Positions 52,839-63,358 of a DNA stretch of 64,000 nucleotides are shown piece by piece. The position numbers and the translations under genes were made by a program. The notes under the pieces are model-generated. The model saw only the letters and a program-made list of their open reading frames with translations, ran no database searches and had not been told where the DNA came from. The DNA lies in contig JABSRB010000015.1 in the NCBI GenBank assembly GCA_013215375.1, positions 1 through 64,000 on the forward strand, written 5' to 3'. Positions within the stretch are counted from its first letter, which is position 1, and the number at the start of each line of letters is the position of its first letter. The stretch comes from Oceanospirillaceae bacterium (lineage in GTDB: Bacteria > Pseudomonadota > Gammaproteobacteria > Pseudomonadales > Balneatricaceae).

Positions 52839-53638
52839 CAGTTGGCTGGCTAACCTCGCGGCTAGTCCTTGTGCTGGTGGTGGTGTTTGCGGTGTTCCCG
52901 GTACTTTGGACGCTGCTAAATTCGTTTAAAGAGGTGGTCGATATCGTCACCCCGATACCCAAATTTATATTCACTCCCACTTTAGATAATTTTATCTATG
53001 TATTCGAGCGACCGAGCGTCAAAGTGGGGTTGATTAACTCTGGCATTATTGTCGGGGTTGCGGTGTTGATTGGCACGGTGTTGGGAGTGCCTGCGGCCTA
53101 TGCACTGGCACGCTATAAGCTAAAATTAGGCGATGATCTTAAGTTTTTTGTACTCTCACTGCGCTTTTTGCCGCCGGTTGCGGTGGCCATACCGCTGATG
53201 AGTATCTTTCTGGACCTAGGGCTCTATGACACCCGCGTGTCGGTGATATTGACTTACACCTTACTCACGCTATCCACCATTATTTGGCTGGCGGTGCCTG
53301 CATTTGAAAGAGTTCCAGCGAATATAGAGGAGGCAGGGAGGCTCGATGGGCTCAACCCCTATGCTGTCTTTTTGTTGATAGCACTGCCAGTCGCTGGCCC
53401 CTCATTATTTGGTGCCATTGTGTTTAGTTTTATTTTGGTTTGGAACGAATTTATGATCGCATTGATGCTGACCACTTCGGAGGCTAAAACACTGCCAATA
53501 GTGGCCTCTGAATTTACCTTGCTAGGGCGAAATGTGCCTTGGGGTATTTTAAATGCATCAGTGATAGTGCTGTCTATTCCACCATTGATTTTCTTAGGGG
53601 TCCTCAGTGGCTTCCTTAATCGAGTATTCAAGAAGTAG
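52823..53638 (+). CDS. ABC transporter permease, UgpE/MalG type
   Basis: A 271-residue inner-membrane protein with about six helices. The EAA loop reads [25 protein letters not shown], and [11 protein letters not shown] near the end is typical of MalG-class permeases. The ATG at 52823 lies inside the end of the previous gene; a GTG at 52811 is possible. The dehydrogenase gene follows after 8 bases. Confidence 0.92.
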   Translation: MAKRITVGWLTSRLVLVLVVVFAVFPVLWTLLNSFKEVVDIVTPIPKFIFTPTLDNFIYVFERPSVKVGLINSGIIVGVAVLIGTVLGVPAAYALARYKLKLGDDLKFFVLSLRFLPPVAVAIPLMSIFLDLGLYDTRVSVILTYTLLTLSTIIWLAVPAFERVPANIEEAGRLDGLNPYAVFLLIALPVAGPSLFGAIVFSFILVWNEFMIALMLTTSEAKTLPIVASEFTLLGRNVPWGILNASVIVLSIPPLIFLGVLSGFLNRVFKK

Positions 53639-53646
53639 AGATACCT

Positions 53647-54726
53647 ATGTATAAACAACAAGTAGCAACTAAAGAGATGCAGTTGGCTCTCGTGTTAGAA
53701 AAAAAGCAGCAACTGAGCATTCGCAACATTGAAATTAACGTTCAGCCAGGGGCGGATCAAGTGACGATTGCCATCGATACCGTCGGCATTTGTGGCTCGG
53801 ACGTCCATTATTACAGTCATGGGCGGATCGGTCCCTTTGCGGTCAATGCACCTATGGTATTGGGGCATGAAGCGGCGGGCACGGTGGTGAAAGTGGGCAG
53901 TGAAGTGCAGCATTTATCGATTGGTGATCGAGTGTGTATGGAGCCAGGTGTGCCCAAGCTAAACTCACGTGCATCGCGAATGGGTATCTATAATGTCGAC
54001 CCCGCTGTGGTTTTCTGGGCCACCCCGCCAGTACATGGTTGCCTAACTGCTCAAGTGGTTCATCACGCAGATTTTACCTATAAATTACCGCCACAAGTCA
54101 GTTTTTCAGAGGGCGCATTGGTAGAACCTTTTGCCATCGGCATGCAAGCGGCAGTAAAAGCAAAACTGCAACCTGGAGATACAGCGTTAGTGATAGGCGC
54201 GGGTACTATCGGCATTATGACAGCAATAGCGGCGATTGCCGGGGGCTGCTCTAAGGTTTATGTCAGCGACATAGTGGCGAAAAAGCTGGAGATGACCCAG
54301 TATTACCCGGGGCTAGTGCCTATCGACAGTCTCAGTGAAGATGTTAGTGCTCGTATTATGCAGGAGACTGCAGATTGGGGAGTGGACGTGGTGTTTGAGT
54401 GCTCGGGCGCCAATGCGGTGTTTAGCAGTTTGGCTGATTATGTGCGTCCCGGGGGATGCATTGTTTTTGTCGGGATGCCAATGCAACCAGTAGTGCTAGA
54501 TTTAGTAGCAATTCAGGCTAAGGAACTGCGCATGGAAACCGTCTTTAGGTATGCCAATGTCTATGAGAGGGCGATCAATTTTATCGCCTCGGGAAAAGTA
54601 GATCTAAAGCCGCTGATATCTGAAACCTACAATTTTGAGCAGAGTATCAGTGCATTTGAGCGCGCGGCACAAGCGCGCGATGGCGATGTGAAAATTCAAA
54701 TAAAAATGCCTGGAGGCCAAGTGTGA
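53647..54726 (+). CDS. Zinc-type polyol (sorbitol/xylitol-like) dehydrogenase
   Basis: A 359-residue medium-chain dehydrogenase. Catalytic zinc ligands are seen in [10 protein letters not shown] (cysteine) and GHEAAG (histidine and glutamate); the NAD-binding motif is [17 protein letters not shown] is typical of sorbitol/xylitol dehydrogenases. The four-cysteine structural zinc lobe is missing: the stretch after MEPGVP has no cysteines, a condition known in mammalian sorbitol dehydrogenase. Its place between permease and ATPase genes implies that the imported substrate is a polyol oxidised to a ketose. It overlaps the ATPase gene by 4 bases. Confidence 0.88.
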   Translation: MYKQQVATKEMQLALVLEKKQQLSIRNIEINVQPGADQVTIAIDTVGICGSDVHYYSHGRIGPFAVNAPMVLGHEAAGTVVKVGSEVQHLSIGDRVCMEPGVPKLNSRASRMGIYNVDPAVVFWATPPVHGCLTAQVVHHADFTYKLPPQVSFSEGALVEPFAIGMQAAVKAKLQPGDTALVIGAGTIGIMTAIAAIAGGCSKVYVSDIVAKKLEMTQYYPGLVPIDSLSEDVSARIMQETADWGVDVVFECSGANAVFSSLADYVRPGGCIVFVGMPMQPVVLDLVAIQAKELRMETVFRYANVYERAINFIASGKVDLKPLISETYNFEQSISAFERAAQARDGDVKIQIKMPGGQV

Positions 54727-55793
54727 GTAGTATATCTTGTCGCAACTTAGTTAAAAAATATGCTGACCTGCAAGTAGTGCACGGTTTCGATTTGGAAATT
54801 GCAGATCATGAATTTGTGGTTTTCCTCGGTCCCTCAGGCTGTGGGAAATCCACCATTATGCGCATGTTGGCGGGCTTGGAGGAGATTACCGAAGGGGAAC
54901 TTCACATAGGGGGCGTCGACATGACAGATGCAGAGCCTGGTGAGCGAGGTGTGGCGATGGTGTTTCAAAACTATGCGCTCTACCCACACATGAATGTCTA
55001 CAAAAATATCGCCTTTGGATTGCGCCGCAGTGGTTTGTCAAAAGTACAGATAGAAAATAAAGTCCGCGATGTGGTAAAGATGTTGGCACTGGAAGATTAT
55101 TTAGAGCGCAAGCCCGCGCAGCTATCAGGTGGGCAACAGCAGCGAGTAGCTATTGCACGCGCTATTGTAAAAACTCCGGATGTGTTTTTGTTTGATGAGC
55201 CGCTGTCCAATTTGGATGCAAAGTTACGTCATCAGTTGCGCGTGGAAATTGCCAAATTGCATCAACAGCTGAAAACCACCACCGTGTTTGTCACCCACGA
55301 TCAAGTTGAAGCTATGACTTTGGCTGATCGCATCGTGCTGATGAATGCCGGGAATATTGAGCAAGTTGGTACGCCGAAACAGTTGTATACTCAGCCTAGT
55401 ACTTTGTTTGTCGCAGACTTTATCGGTTCTCCGGCGATGAATCTTTTCGCCGGGGAATTGCAGGGGATGCGTCTCGTCTCGCCCATCGCCAGTTTTGATA
55501 TATCGGATCAAAATCTGGATTTCTCCATGGTGAGTAACGTCACTTTCGGCATTAGGCCGCAGCATTTGAGCTTACAAAAAAAACATCGTAAGGATGTTGA
55601 GTTAAAGGGAGTCGTTAGTTTCGTCGAATTTCTCGGTAGCGAGGTGATGTTGACTATAGAGGCTAATGGTTGTGAAATTAGATTGTTGGCCAGTGAGGGC
55701 GAGGTATTACAGCGAGGGGTGGAAGTAACAGTTTATCTGCAGCTTAATCGTCTACATTTATTCGACACTAATACGGGCTTGCGATTAAATTAA
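54723..55793 (+). CDS. ABC transporter ATPase, UgpC/MalK type
   Basis: A 356-residue ATPase with Walker [10 protein letters not shown] (36-44), signature QLSGGQQQR, Walker [15 protein letters not shown], and a C-terminal MalK-type regulatory region ([10 protein letters not shown]). It starts at GTG 54723, overlapping the dehydrogenase stop by 4 bases (GTGTGA context). It powers the upstream permeases and closes the operon. A MITE-like element begins 7 bases after its stop. Confidence 0.93.
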   Translation: MSSISCRNLVKKYADLQVVHGFDLEIADHEFVVFLGPSGCGKSTIMRMLAGLEEITEGELHIGGVDMTDAEPGERGVAMVFQNYALYPHMNVYKNIAFGLRRSGLSKVQIENKVRDVVKMLALEDYLERKPAQLSGGQQQRVAIARAIVKTPDVFLFDEPLSNLDAKLRHQLRVEIAKLHQQLKTTTVFVTHDQVEAMTLADRIVLMNAGNIEQVGTPKQLYTQPSTLFVADFIGSPAMNLFAGELQGMRLVSPIASFDISDQNLDFSMVSNVTFGIRPQHLSLQKKHRKDVELKGVVSFVEFLGSEVMLTIEANGCEIRLLASEGEVLQRGVEVTVYLQLNRLHLFDTNTGLRLN

Positions 55794-55800
55794 AACTTAA

Positions 55801-55962
55801 CCCGAATAGGGCATGCAACAGCTCGTGTTCTAGCTTGCTCCTTGATTTTACAGACTTTTCTTTCTCAATCGACCGGACACACCAGTATGGTGCTCAATCG
55901 AAAAAAAGCCTGTAAAAACAATTATCGGCGCTATCATCACGGTATTGCACGTAATATCCGGG
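55801..55962 (-). mobile_element. MITE-like element, copy 2 (inverted)
   Basis: A second 162-bp copy, in the opposite orientation to that at 22124-22285, with ends CCCGAATA and TATCCGGG. It is flanked on both sides by TAA, a possible 3-bp target duplication. It lies directly after the polyol-transporter operon. Identity to copy 1 is about 86% by hand alignment (23 mismatches, no gaps). Confidence 0.85.
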
Positions 55963-55967
55963 TAAAT

Positions 55968-55997
55968 GCTAGCGTTTTGTGGTGTCAAAACGCTAGC
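55968..55997. terminator. Hairpin between converging units
   Basis: GCTAGCGTTTTG (55968-55979) and CAAAACGCTAGC (55986-55997) form a perfect 12-bp stem with a 6-base loop. It lies 15 bases beyond the end of the reverse-strand DUF3549 gene and after the MITE copy, and probably serves as terminator for transcripts from both sides. Confidence 0.78.
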
Positions 55998-56012
55998 TTG
56001 GCAGGGTAGAAA

Positions 56013-57056
56013 TTAAAACTTACCGCCAAACATCTGGCCGATAGCGATAATCAGTGCCTCAGAGCGATCGGGGCTGCGAAATGCTTGTAGTATGACGTTA
56101 CGCAACTCTTGTGAGAACATCAAGTCAGCCAGTATTCTAGAAAATCCCTGTTGGCCCGCATCTGAAATGGCCAATTTTTCCAAGTAGAGTTGAAGTACTG
56201 CTGCAGTGGTTAGTTGCGTTGATAACTTCACCGCAATGGTGGTGAGAACTTCTGGATTTTGACCGATACTAGCGTTCAATACTTTGATCAAGGTCTCTTC
56301 TATTAGCTGCTTATTGGGGCTGGCGTGCAGGGCACGTAACAGCGAGCAGCTTAAGGCAATGTCCGGCTCATCACTATTGATGATGGCGTCTAATTTTTCG
56401 ACAATTTTCAAACTGAGGTTATTATCGATAGCGCCATTTTCTAGTGCGTTACACAAGGCGATCAGTGGTTGCTGCTGATAGTGAGAAAAATTCTTTACCA
56501 GACTGCTTTGATGATCGGTAACATTAACGGCGATCTCGGCAATGCCTTGTAGCCCTAAATCTTGCCAGTTACTCCAGTCGCGCTCACCCGCAAAATACTG
56601 CTGGCACAACGGGTAAAATTGCGATTTGTCGCCACCGACAGTGCGGTTGATAATGGCGTGATACATGGCCATTTTTTCATCATCGGGGGTGAAGGAAAAG
56701 GGGTTGTCTTTGAGTGCATCTTCCGCCTCTGATAATTCTTTAGCATCTAACATTTGATTGATGTTAAGCATCAATCTGTTGATGAAATCATCGCGAACGG
56801 TCTGTATTAAATGACCTTGTTCATCCAGCGGGAATTTTAAAAACCATACCACATTTTGCAATTTTTGCTCGGGATTCCAAAGTGTTAGCGCCAGCCATGC
56901 ATGGTGTAAATAAGGGTTGGGATAAACTTTCTGACCGGTCTCAATCAGTGCGAATTGCGCCGGGCTGATTTTTGTGATTTGTCTGCCCAAATCGTGGATG
57001 CGAAATTGCACGCCACTCTGTTGCAGTAATTCAGTCAGGGAGGTTAGTGATGACAT
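56013..57056 (-). CDS. DUF3549 family protein
   Basis: A 347-residue soluble protein of predicted helical repeats. The N-terminus (LTELLQQSGVQFRIHDLGRQ), then KVYPNPYLHHAWLALTLWN and VVWFLKFPLDEQG match DUF3549, a family of gammaproteobacteria with no assigned role. It is third in a reverse-strand operon after the class II DAHP synthase and yqcC, an arrangement I recall as conserved among related genera. No catalytic motif was seen. Confidence 0.85.
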   Translation of the reverse strand: MSSLTSLTELLQQSGVQFRIHDLGRQITKISPAQFALIETGQKVYPNPYLHHAWLALTLWNPEQKLQNVVWFLKFPLDEQGHLIQTVRDDFINRLMLNINQMLDAKELSEAEDALKDNPFSFTPDDEKMAMYHAIINRTVGGDKSQFYPLCQQYFAGERDWSNWQDLGLQGIAEIAVNVTDHQSSLVKNFSHYQQQPLIALCNALENGAIDNNLSLKIVEKLDAIINSDEPDIALSCSLLRALHASPNKQLIEETLIKVLNASIGQNPEVLTTIAVKLSTQLTTAAVLQLYLEKLAISDAGQQGFSRILADLMFSQELRNVILQAFRSPDRSEALIIAIGQMFGGKF

Positions 57057-57100
57057 GTTGCTCTCGTTTTACTTTTGCTAAAGACGTTGTGAACAGGGGA

Positions 57101-57424
57101 TTACTCCCATGATATATGCTTATCTAACTGTTTGATTAAAGCTAACAGTTCGGTGGTGTCTGCGCTCTCTGCTTTAAAGGCTTGTTCGGCCATCACCGCC
57201 ATATTGCTTTTGCTTGGCAGGGTCGCTTTTGTTTCAATGATAACAAATAACTTGGGAAACATTACCCATTGCAACCACTGACTAAAAGTTAGAGTGTCGA
57301 CGCAAAAAGGTAACTTGCTGGCGAGCTTAGCTTTACTCGGCGGCTCGCTTTGCCAAAGTTCTGTCTCTTGCATTTGCGCGGTAATAGCAGCCAAGGTGAC
57401 TGCTATTTGCTGGTGACGCATCAA
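57101..57424 (-). CDS. yqcC: YqcC family protein
   Basis: A 107-residue protein matching the YqcC (DUF446) family: an N-terminal helix, ELWQSEPPSKAKLAS, then PFCVDTLTFSQWLQWVMFPKL. The biochemical role is unknown. It starts 1 base after the end of the DAHP synthase gene, so the two are surely co-transcribed. DUF3549 follows after 44 bases. Confidence 0.88.
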   Translation of the reverse strand: MMRHQQIAVTLAAITAQMQETELWQSEPPSKAKLASKLPFCVDTLTFSQWLQWVMFPKLFVIIETKATLPSKSNMAVMAEQAFKAESADTTELLALIKQLDKHISWE

Positions 57425-57425
57425 C

Positions 57426-58778
57426 TTATAGGCCTCTAGCAGACTTTAAAGTATCTGCAATTAAGAAGGCAAGTTCTAGTGCTTGCTCACCGTTTAAGCG
57501 TGGATCACAGAAGGTGTCGTAGCGATCTGCCAGTCCCTCTTCAGTGATCTGGTAAGCACCACCGATGCACTCAGTCACATTGTGACCAGTCATTTCTAAG
57601 TGAACCCCACCGGCGTGAGTACCCTCGGCGCTGTGCACATGGAAGAAACCTTTGATCTCTTCAAGAATTGCATCGACGCTGCGAGTTTTGTAGCCGCTTG
57701 AAGCGGTGATGGTATTGCCGTGCATTGGATCAGAGCTCCAGACAACACTGCGCCCTTCACGTTTAACCAGCTGTACTAGTGGCGGTAATTTTTCGGTGAT
57801 TTGCTTGGCGCCCATGCGGGCAATTAAGGTGATTCTGCCCGGTAAGTTCTCTGGGTTTAATATGTCTAATAGTTTGATTAGATCTTCAGAGGAAGTAGTA
57901 GGACCTACTTTTATGCCAATCGGGTTTTTAACCCCGCGTAAAAACTCAACGTGGGCATGATCGACTTGGCGCGTTCTATCGCCAATCCAGATCATGTGCG
58001 CTGAACAGTTGTACCACTCATCGTTGATGCTATCTTTGCGTGTTAGCGCTTCCTCGTAGCCCAATAACAATGCTTCGTGGGAGGTGAACAACGAGGTGGA
58101 GCGAATCTGCGGCGTAGTGTTGGAGTTAACCCCACAAGCTTCCATAAAGGTTAGCGCCTGACCTATCTGGTCGGATAGATGTTGGTAGCGCTCGCCCAGT
58201 GGGCTGTTTTTAACAAAACCTAAATTCCAGCGGTGTACTTTGTGCAAATCGGCAAAGCCGCCTTGAGCAAAAGCGCGCAGCAAGTTCAAAGTAGATGACG
58301 ACTGGTGGTAAGCTTTAATCATGCGCTCTGGATCAGGTATGCGTGCAGCGCTAGTGAACTCGTTACCGTTGATGATATCACCGCGATAACTTGGCAGCGA
58401 AATATCACCAATCGTTTCTAAATCGCTAGAGCGTGGCTTGGCAAATTGACCGGCCATACGGCCAATTTTAACCACAGGGCTACCGCCGGCAAAAGTCATT
58501 ACCACGGCCATTTGTAATAATACCTGGAAAGTATCGCGAATTTTGTTGGCATTAAACTCAGCAAAGGTTTCTGCGCAATCACCGCCTTGTAATAAAAAGG
58601 CCTTGCCCTGTGCGACTTCACCTAATTGGCGATGTAATTCTCTAATCTCGCCAGCAAAAACCAATGGAGGTAACTTAGATAGCTCCTCTTCTACAGCGGT
58701 TACTTTGGCTGCATCTTGGTAGTTAGGTTGTTGAAGTATAGGTTTGCTGCGCCAGCTTTGCGGTGTCCAGATTTCCAT
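57426..58778 (-). CDS. 3-deoxy-7-phosphoheptulonate synthase, class II
   Basis: A 450-residue plant-type (class II) DAHP synthase, catalysing the first step of the shikimate pathway from phosphoenolpyruvate and erythrose 4-phosphate. Landmarks are [10 protein letters not shown] (metal-binding C68), [31 protein letters not shown] and [15 protein letters not shown]. It leads the reverse-strand operon with yqcC and DUF3549. The 172 bases before it, toward metR, should hold its promoter, though no clear boxes or operator were assigned. Confidence 0.95.
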   Translation of the reverse strand: MEIWTPQSWRSKPILQQPNYQDAAKVTAVEEELSKLPPLVFAGEIRELHRQLGEVAQGKAFLLQGGDCAETFAEFNANKIRDTFQVLLQMAVVMTFAGGSPVVKIGRMAGQFAKPRSSDLETIGDISLPSYRGDIINGNEFTSAARIPDPERMIKAYHQSSSTLNLLRAFAQGGFADLHKVHRWNLGFVKNSPLGERYQHLSDQIGQALTFMEACGVNSNTTPQIRSTSLFTSHEALLLGYEEALTRKDSINDEWYNCSAHMIWIGDRTRQVDHAHVEFLRGVKNPIGIKVGPTTSSEDLIKLLDILNPENLPGRITLIARMGAKQITEKLPPLVQLVKREGRSVVWSSDPMHGNTITASSGYKTRSVDAILEEIKGFFHVHSAEGTHAGGVHLEMTGHNVTECIGGAYQITEEGLADRYDTFCDPRLNGEQALELAFLIADTLKSARGL

Positions 58779-58950
58779 GTTGAGTTTATTTGCCTTGTGA
58801 GAGTTTTACGTGGGTCTAATTGGGCCTGATTTTAGGCTAAATTAGCTCCTACTACTGCTATTGATAAAATTGATCTGACATTTTAAGGGATCATTGCTGA
58901 GAAACAAAGAGCTGAGTGTGAAATGTAATAAAAAATACCCTGAACGATTT

Positions 58951-59865
58951 TTAAGCAGACTTTATGCCGGCAAGATTAGCGAAAGAAACCTCTTTGGCTG
59001 TCTCTAAAAAGTCAGTCATAAACTCTGAGTTTTTTTGCTCATCTCGAATCGCGGCATACAGTGTGCACCACTGACCGCGCTCACCGATAGGGCGGCCAAT
59101 GATGTAACCTTTTTTTAGATATTCATCGATGGCCCAGTTGGGTAGTGCGGCAATACCGCGGCCACTAGCAACTAGTTGCAACATCATCAGTGTAAGGTCC
59201 GCGGTGCGGATCTCCTTGGGCTCAATGGCCGCAGGATCTAAAAAGCGGGTGAAGATGTCAAGGCGATCTTGGTTGACCGGATAGGTAATAAGCGTTTGAT
59301 CGATAAAGTCGCTGGCCTTAATATATTTTTGGTTGACCAGTGGGTGGTCTTTGCTCAGCGCTATTAATGACTCATAACTAAACAGTGGCGTGTAGTGGAT
59401 GCCGGTGCGCGGCACAGGGTCAGAGGTGATGACTAAGTCGATATCGCCTTTGACCAGTGCGGGAATAGGGGCGAAGGTGAAACCGTTGGCCAAATCCATT
59501 TCTATTTCCGGCCAGTTTTTACGAAAGCAATCGATAGTGGGCATTAGCCACTCAAAGCAGCTGTGACAGTCGATACTAATGTTGAGTCTGCCGGATTCGC
59601 CGCAAGCTAGGCGGGCGATTTCACGCTCAGTGTTTTTTATCATCGGCAAAATATTATCGGCCAGCGCTAAAATACGTCTACCGGCGGCAGTAAAACTGAT
59701 GGGTTTGGTCTTTCTGACAAAGAGAGAGCAATTGAGACGGTCTTCTAAGTCTTTTATTTGATGGGACAAGGCTGACTGGGTTAAGTGAATGCGCTCTGCC
59801 GCTTCAACCAGCGATCCTGAATCACGCAGCGCAGAAAGTGTTTTTAAGTGTCTCAGCTCAATCAT
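58951..59865 (-). CDS. metR: LysR-family regulator MetR
   Basis: A 304-residue LysR-type regulator. Helix-turn-helix at residues 19-50 (GSLVEAAERIHLTQSALSHQ) and effector domain beginning at about 90 (GRLNISIDCHSCFEWLMP). The latter stretch, with CHSCFEWL, is diagnostic for MetR, which activates methionine biosynthesis genes with homocysteine as co-effector. No metE or metH gene is adjacent, so the target must be elsewhere. Confidence 0.9.
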   Translation of the reverse strand: MIELRHLKTLSALRDSGSLVEAAERIHLTQSALSHQIKDLEDRLNCSLFVRKTKPISFTAAGRRILALADNILPMIKNTEREIARLACGESGRLNISIDCHSCFEWLMPTIDCFRKNWPEIEMDLANGFTFAPIPALVKGDIDLVITSDPVPRTGIHYTPLFSYESLIALSKDHPLVNQKYIKASDFIDQTLITYPVNQDRLDIFTRFLDPAAIEPKEIRTADLTLMMLQLVASGRGIAALPNWAIDEYLKKGYIIGRPIGERGQWCTLYAAIRDEQKNSEFMTDFLETAKEVSFANLAGIKSA

Positions 59866-59901
59866 GAATTATCCGAGTAGTCTTTAGAAGGTGGTTATTA
59901 A

Positions 59902-60627
59902 TCAAGGGTAGCAGATATCAGCATTATGATAAATATTCTGAACATCATCCAGACTGTCTAGCATATCTATAAACCGCTCGAAATCTTCCATGTCATCACT
60001 GGAAATTTCAATAGTATTTTGGGGAATAAATTGAATTTCATGTACATCAAATTCAATTTCACCTAGTGCATCAACTAACGATTGTTTGGCTTTAAAATAT
60101 TCTGTGTGAGGAACAAATACAGTGATTTTGCCATCTTCATTCTCAATATCAGTCACATCTACATCGGCATTCATTAAGGTATCAAGCACCGCTTCTTCAT
60201 CATCTCCATCAAAAACAAATATTGCAATGTGATCAAACATATGACTCACACTGCCTTGAGTACCAATTTTACAATTTGTTTTTGTGAAGCATACTCGAAC
60301 GTCACCAAATGTTCTATTAGGATTGTCAGTTAAGCAATCTATGATAACCATACAGTTACCTGGCCCAAAGCCTTCATAACGAGCAATGGCAAAGTTTTCG
60401 CCTCCCCCACCCTTCGCTTTATCAATCGCTTTCTCAATTACGTGGGCAGGTACTTGATCTTTCTTGGCACGATCTACAAGGCTTCTCAGAGCTAAATTGC
60501 CGTCTATTTCTACTCCACCAGTCTTCGCACAGACGTAAATTTCACGACTGTACTTGCTATAAACTCTTGAATTAGCGTCGGATGTTTTGGCTATGGATAG
60601 CTTTTTATTTTGATAGGCTCTGCCCAT
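59902..60627 (-). CDS. YebC/PmpR family protein (YeeN-like)
   Basis: A 241-residue protein of the YebC family, members of which act as transcriptional regulators or help ribosomes with difficult peptide sequences. It has the start MGRAYQNKK, then [40 protein letters not shown] and [10 protein letters not shown]. The MGRAYQN and Asn-rich N-terminus fit the YeeN subgroup rather than the canonical YebC (MAGHSKW). AGGAAG lies before the ATG. It is monocistronic. Which of the reported functions applies is not known. Confidence 0.9.
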   Translation of the reverse strand: MGRAYQNKKLSIAKTSDANSRVYSKYSREIYVCAKTGGVEIDGNLALRSLVDRAKKDQVPAHVIEKAIDKAKGGGGENFAIARYEGFGPGNCMVIIDCLTDNPNRTFGDVRVCFTKTNCKIGTQGSVSHMFDHIAIFVFDGDDEEAVLDTLMNADVDVTDIENEDGKITVFVPHTEYFKAKQSLVDALGEIEFDVHEIQFIPQNTIEISSDDMEDFERFIDMLDSLDDVQNIYHNADICYP

Positions 60628-60717
60628 TATATCTTCCTATAAATTTGATACGGATTATTCCTCAGAGAGTGATTTTACAATGAGCTCCATTAAGAGGAAA
60701 CCTTTTTAATAATAAAC

Positions 60718-60745
60718 CCCTCCTGATATTAGGCAGACAGGAGGG
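60718..60745. terminator. Hairpin in the gap between argF and the YebC-family gene
   Basis: CCCTCCTG (60718-60725) pairs with CAGGAGGG (60738-60745) over a 12-base loop. On the reverse strand it is followed by GTTTATTATT, a modest T-rich tail, so it may terminate argF transcripts about 190 bases past its stop. The rest of the gap 60628-60931 holds nothing recognised. Confidence 0.6.
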
Positions 60746-60931
60746 TTGATATACCACCTAGCCTACTGGCAGCATAAGCTGACTTTAATCATTAACAGGA
60801 TTTTTAAGTAGTCTATGTTCCTTCTATCACTTCACTTTATAATTCTAGCTTTAAAAGGTGCTATACAGAGGGTTTTAGCGAAGAAACGAGAAAAGGATGG
60901 TCTGCGCAGTGCACAGACCATTTAAATGCAA

Positions 60932-61846
60932 TTAGTGGGATGCGTTGAGCAAAAATTCCATCAAAGCTTTTTGTGCGTGCAATCTGTTTTCCGCTTCATC
61001 AAAGACAACACTGCTTGAGTCTTCAAGCATGTCGACACTGATCTCTTCACCGCGATGAGCGGGTAGACAGTGCATGAATAGTGCGTCGGTATTGGCCAAG
61101 CTCATTAGCGCAGGGCTTACCTGGAAATCGGCAAAGCTCTTTTCTCGCGCTTTTTGTTCTTCTTCCTGTCCCATAGAGGCCCAAACATCAGTGACAATTA
61201 AATCACTGTTGTGCACTGCATCTTTAATGTCTCTGAATATAGTGACGCGATCAGCGTTAAGCGCCATTAGTTCAGGGCTCGGGTCATAACCTTGCGGACA
61301 AGCTATGTTGAGTTTGAAATCAAGCACTTTAGCAGCGTTGATATAAGAGTGGCACATGTTGTTACCATCACCGACCCAAGTCACTGTTTTGCCTTTAATG
61401 TCACCGCGATGTTCCCAGTAAGTTTGCATATCGGCTAACAGCTGGCAAGGGTGGTAGTCATCGGTCAACGCGTTGATAACAGGGACGCTAGAATGTTTAG
61501 CAAAATCTTCCACGGTTTTGTGGGCAAAAGTTCTGATCATGACGATATCGATCATGCTCGAGATAACTTTCGCTGAATCTTCTATGGGTTCGCCCCGACC
61601 GAGTTGAGTATCGCGGGAAGATAAAAACATTGCGTGACCACCAAATTGTGCCATGCCCGCTTCAAAGGAAACGCGGGTACGGGTCGATGATTTCTCAAAA
61701 ATCATGCCCAGCACTTTATGCGGGAAGGGGGCATAAACTTCACCCGCTCTGCGCATAGCTTTTAATTCAATGGCACGATTGATTATTTGATGAAATTCGC
61801 TTTGGGATAAATCTAATAGCGTTAAAAAATGTCTTATCTGTTTCAT
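60932..61846 (-). CDS. argF: Ornithine carbamoyltransferase
   Basis: A 304-residue cytoplasmic enzyme making citrulline from ornithine and carbamoyl phosphate in arginine synthesis. Carbamoyl-phosphate motif SSTRTR (53-58), DYHPCQ and [10 protein letters not shown] (catalytic cysteine) are all present, and WVGDGNNM is typical of anabolic OTC. It is divergent from grxD. In Pseudomonas argF, grxD, a peroxiredoxin gene and rnt lie in the same neighbourhood, which supports a related gammaproteobacterial origin. Confidence 0.97.
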   Translation of the reverse strand: MKQIRHFLTLLDLSQSEFHQIINRAIELKAMRRAGEVYAPFPHKVLGMIFEKSSTRTRVSFEAGMAQFGGHAMFLSSRDTQLGRGEPIEDSAKVISSMIDIVMIRTFAHKTVEDFAKHSSVPVINALTDDYHPCQLLADMQTYWEHRGDIKGKTVTWVGDGNNMCHSYINAAKVLDFKLNIACPQGYDPSPELMALNADRVTIFRDIKDAVHNSDLIVTDVWASMGQEEEQKAREKSFADFQVSPALMSLANTDALFMHCLPAHRGEEISVDMLEDSSSVVFDEAENRLHAQKALMEFLLNASH

Positions 61847-62170
61847 AGAAGTTTCTAATATTTACGGCCAATAGCAAAAACAAATACGCTTAAACGTGAT
61901 AGTTAAGAGATCACAGTAGTGTTGTTTAATGCAGAGGCGGGATAATGTTAAGAGAGATAGGAATACATTTACGTATATATAACATTAAAATTTGCTGACG
62001 GCTAGGGGTTGATAATAGTGAGTTAGTGCATATATATATAACTGATATAAAGGATGCGCTAAATATGTCTAAGAAAAAAACTTGGGCTATGTTAATATCG
62101 CGCCATAAATTAATGGGTGTTAACAGTGTGCTCTTAGCACAGTCACCAAAGGTCGTATGAGAGAAAAATT
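61847..62170. other. Divergent promoter region between argF and grxD
   Basis: These 324 A/T-rich bases must hold promoters for both directions. Runs such as ATATATATATAA (62030-62042) are present, but no ArgR box of good quality could be assigned. GAGAGAAA just before 62171 is a fair ribosome-binding site for grxD. Confidence 0.5.
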
Positions 62171-62509
62171 ATGAGTGTTGCGGATACTATTAAAGAACAA
62201 ATTGAATCAAACGCTATCTTACTTTACATGAAAGGTACGCCGCGTTTTCCTCAGTGCGGTTTTTCCTCTCGTACCGTTGAAGCGTTAATGGCTTGTGAAG
62301 AGCGTTTTGCTTTTATCAATATCTTAGAAAATCAAGATATTAGAACTGAGTTACCAAAAATAGCTAACTGGCCAACTTTCCCACAACTATGGGTTGACGG
62401 CGAGTTAGTAGGTGGCTGTGATATCGTATGCGAACTTGCTGAATCTGGCGAGTTGAAAGAGATCGTATCAGCTGCTGCAAAAGCTGCTGAAAAGAGCGAC
62501 GACGAATAA
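62171..62509 (+). CDS. grxD: Monothiol glutaredoxin Grx4
   Basis: A 112-residue monothiol glutaredoxin with the CGFS active site (C29-S32 in PQCGFSSR), the glutathione/TVP-like region WPTFPQLWV and GGCDIV. Grx4 proteins bind and transfer [2Fe-2S] clusters, usually with BolA proteins, rather than acting as general disulfide reductases. The peroxiredoxin gene follows after 69 bases in the same direction, perhaps in one transcript. Confidence 0.96.
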   Translation: MSVADTIKEQIESNAILLYMKGTPRFPQCGFSSRTVEALMACEERFAFINILENQDIRTELPKIANWPTFPQLWVDGELVGGCDIVCELAESGELKEIVSAAAKAAEKSDDE

Positions 62510-62578
62510 ATTTTTTATTGTCGATGTGTTTTGTCGGCAATGTCTCAAACTATATCTAATAATGACGGAGAATTTAAA

Positions 62579-63181
62579 ATGGGCGTATTAGTAGGAAAGA
62601 AAGCACCGGATTTCACAGCATCAGCAGTACTAGCTGACGGTCAAATTGTCGATGGTTACAACTTTGCAGAAGCGACTAAAGGTAAGTATGCATTAGTATT
62701 CTTTTACCCATTAGATTTTACTTTTGTATGCCCATCTGAGCTGATCGCTCTAGATCACCGCATCGAAGCCTTTAAAGCGCTTAATGTTGAAGTTGTTGGT
62801 GTTTCTATCGATTCACACTTCACCCATAACGCTTGGAGAAATACTTCGGTAGATAAAGGCGGTATAGGTCAAGTTAACTACACACTAGTAGCTGATATGA
62901 CACATGCTATCTGTAAAGCATACGATGTAGAAAGTGAAGGCGGCGTTGCATTTCGCGGTGCATTCATCATCGATACTAATGGTAACGTACGCTCACAAAT
63001 CGTTAACGATCTGCCATTAGGTCGTAACATGGACGAGTTGATCCGTTTGTTTGAAGCACTTCAGCATCACGAAGAGCACGGTGAAGTTTGCCCAGCAGGT
63101 TGGAGCAAAGGCGATAAGGGAATGGATGCATCTCCTGAAGGCGTTGCTGCATACCTTTCAGCTGAGTCTGATAAGCTGTAA
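62579..63181 (+). CDS. Typical 2-Cys peroxiredoxin
   Basis: A 200-residue AhpC/Prx1-class peroxidase that reduces hydrogen peroxide and organic peroxides. Peroxidatic cysteine C51 lies in FYPLDFTFVCPSE; the resolving cysteine is C171 in EVCPAGW; the C-terminal YF-like extension is present as YLSAESDKL. The start is ATG 62579, with ACGGAG 8 bases upstream; an in-frame ATG at 62531 would add 16 residues not found in the family. It is followed by a clear terminator. Confidence 0.95.
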   Translation: MGVLVGKKAPDFTASAVLADGQIVDGYNFAEATKGKYALVFFYPLDFTFVCPSELIALDHRIEAFKALNVEVVGVSIDSHFTHNAWRNTSVDKGGIGQVNYTLVADMTHAICKAYDVESEGGVAFRGAFIIDTNGNVRSQIVNDLPLGRNMDELIRLFEALQHHEEHGEVCPAGWSKGDKGMDASPEGVAAYLSAESDKL

Positions 63182-63199
63182 TAAATGATCGTTAAAAGA

Positions 63200-63224
63200 A
63201 ACCGGCAGTCGCCGGTTTTTTTTG
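63200..63224 (+). terminator. Rho-independent terminator after the peroxiredoxin gene
   Basis: AACCGGC and GCCGGTT form a 7-bp stem around the loop AGTC, followed directly by a run of eight T. It starts 19 bases after the stop codon and is the clearest intrinsic terminator in the window. Confidence 0.93.
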
Positions 63225-63358
63225 GTCTGTAATAAATTCTCCTTTATTTTTACTTATAGATCAGAATCTAGATGCTTTTGCGCGACGCGCTGTTAGAATG
63301 TGCTTAATTTATAAATGCATACATTAGGTACTCTCTACGTACCCATTAAGGAAATCTT

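Noticed and set aside
61960..61990. ArgR box upstream of argF
   Set aside because: The A/T-rich sequence has partial symmetry, but the TGAAT...ATTCA halves are not present.
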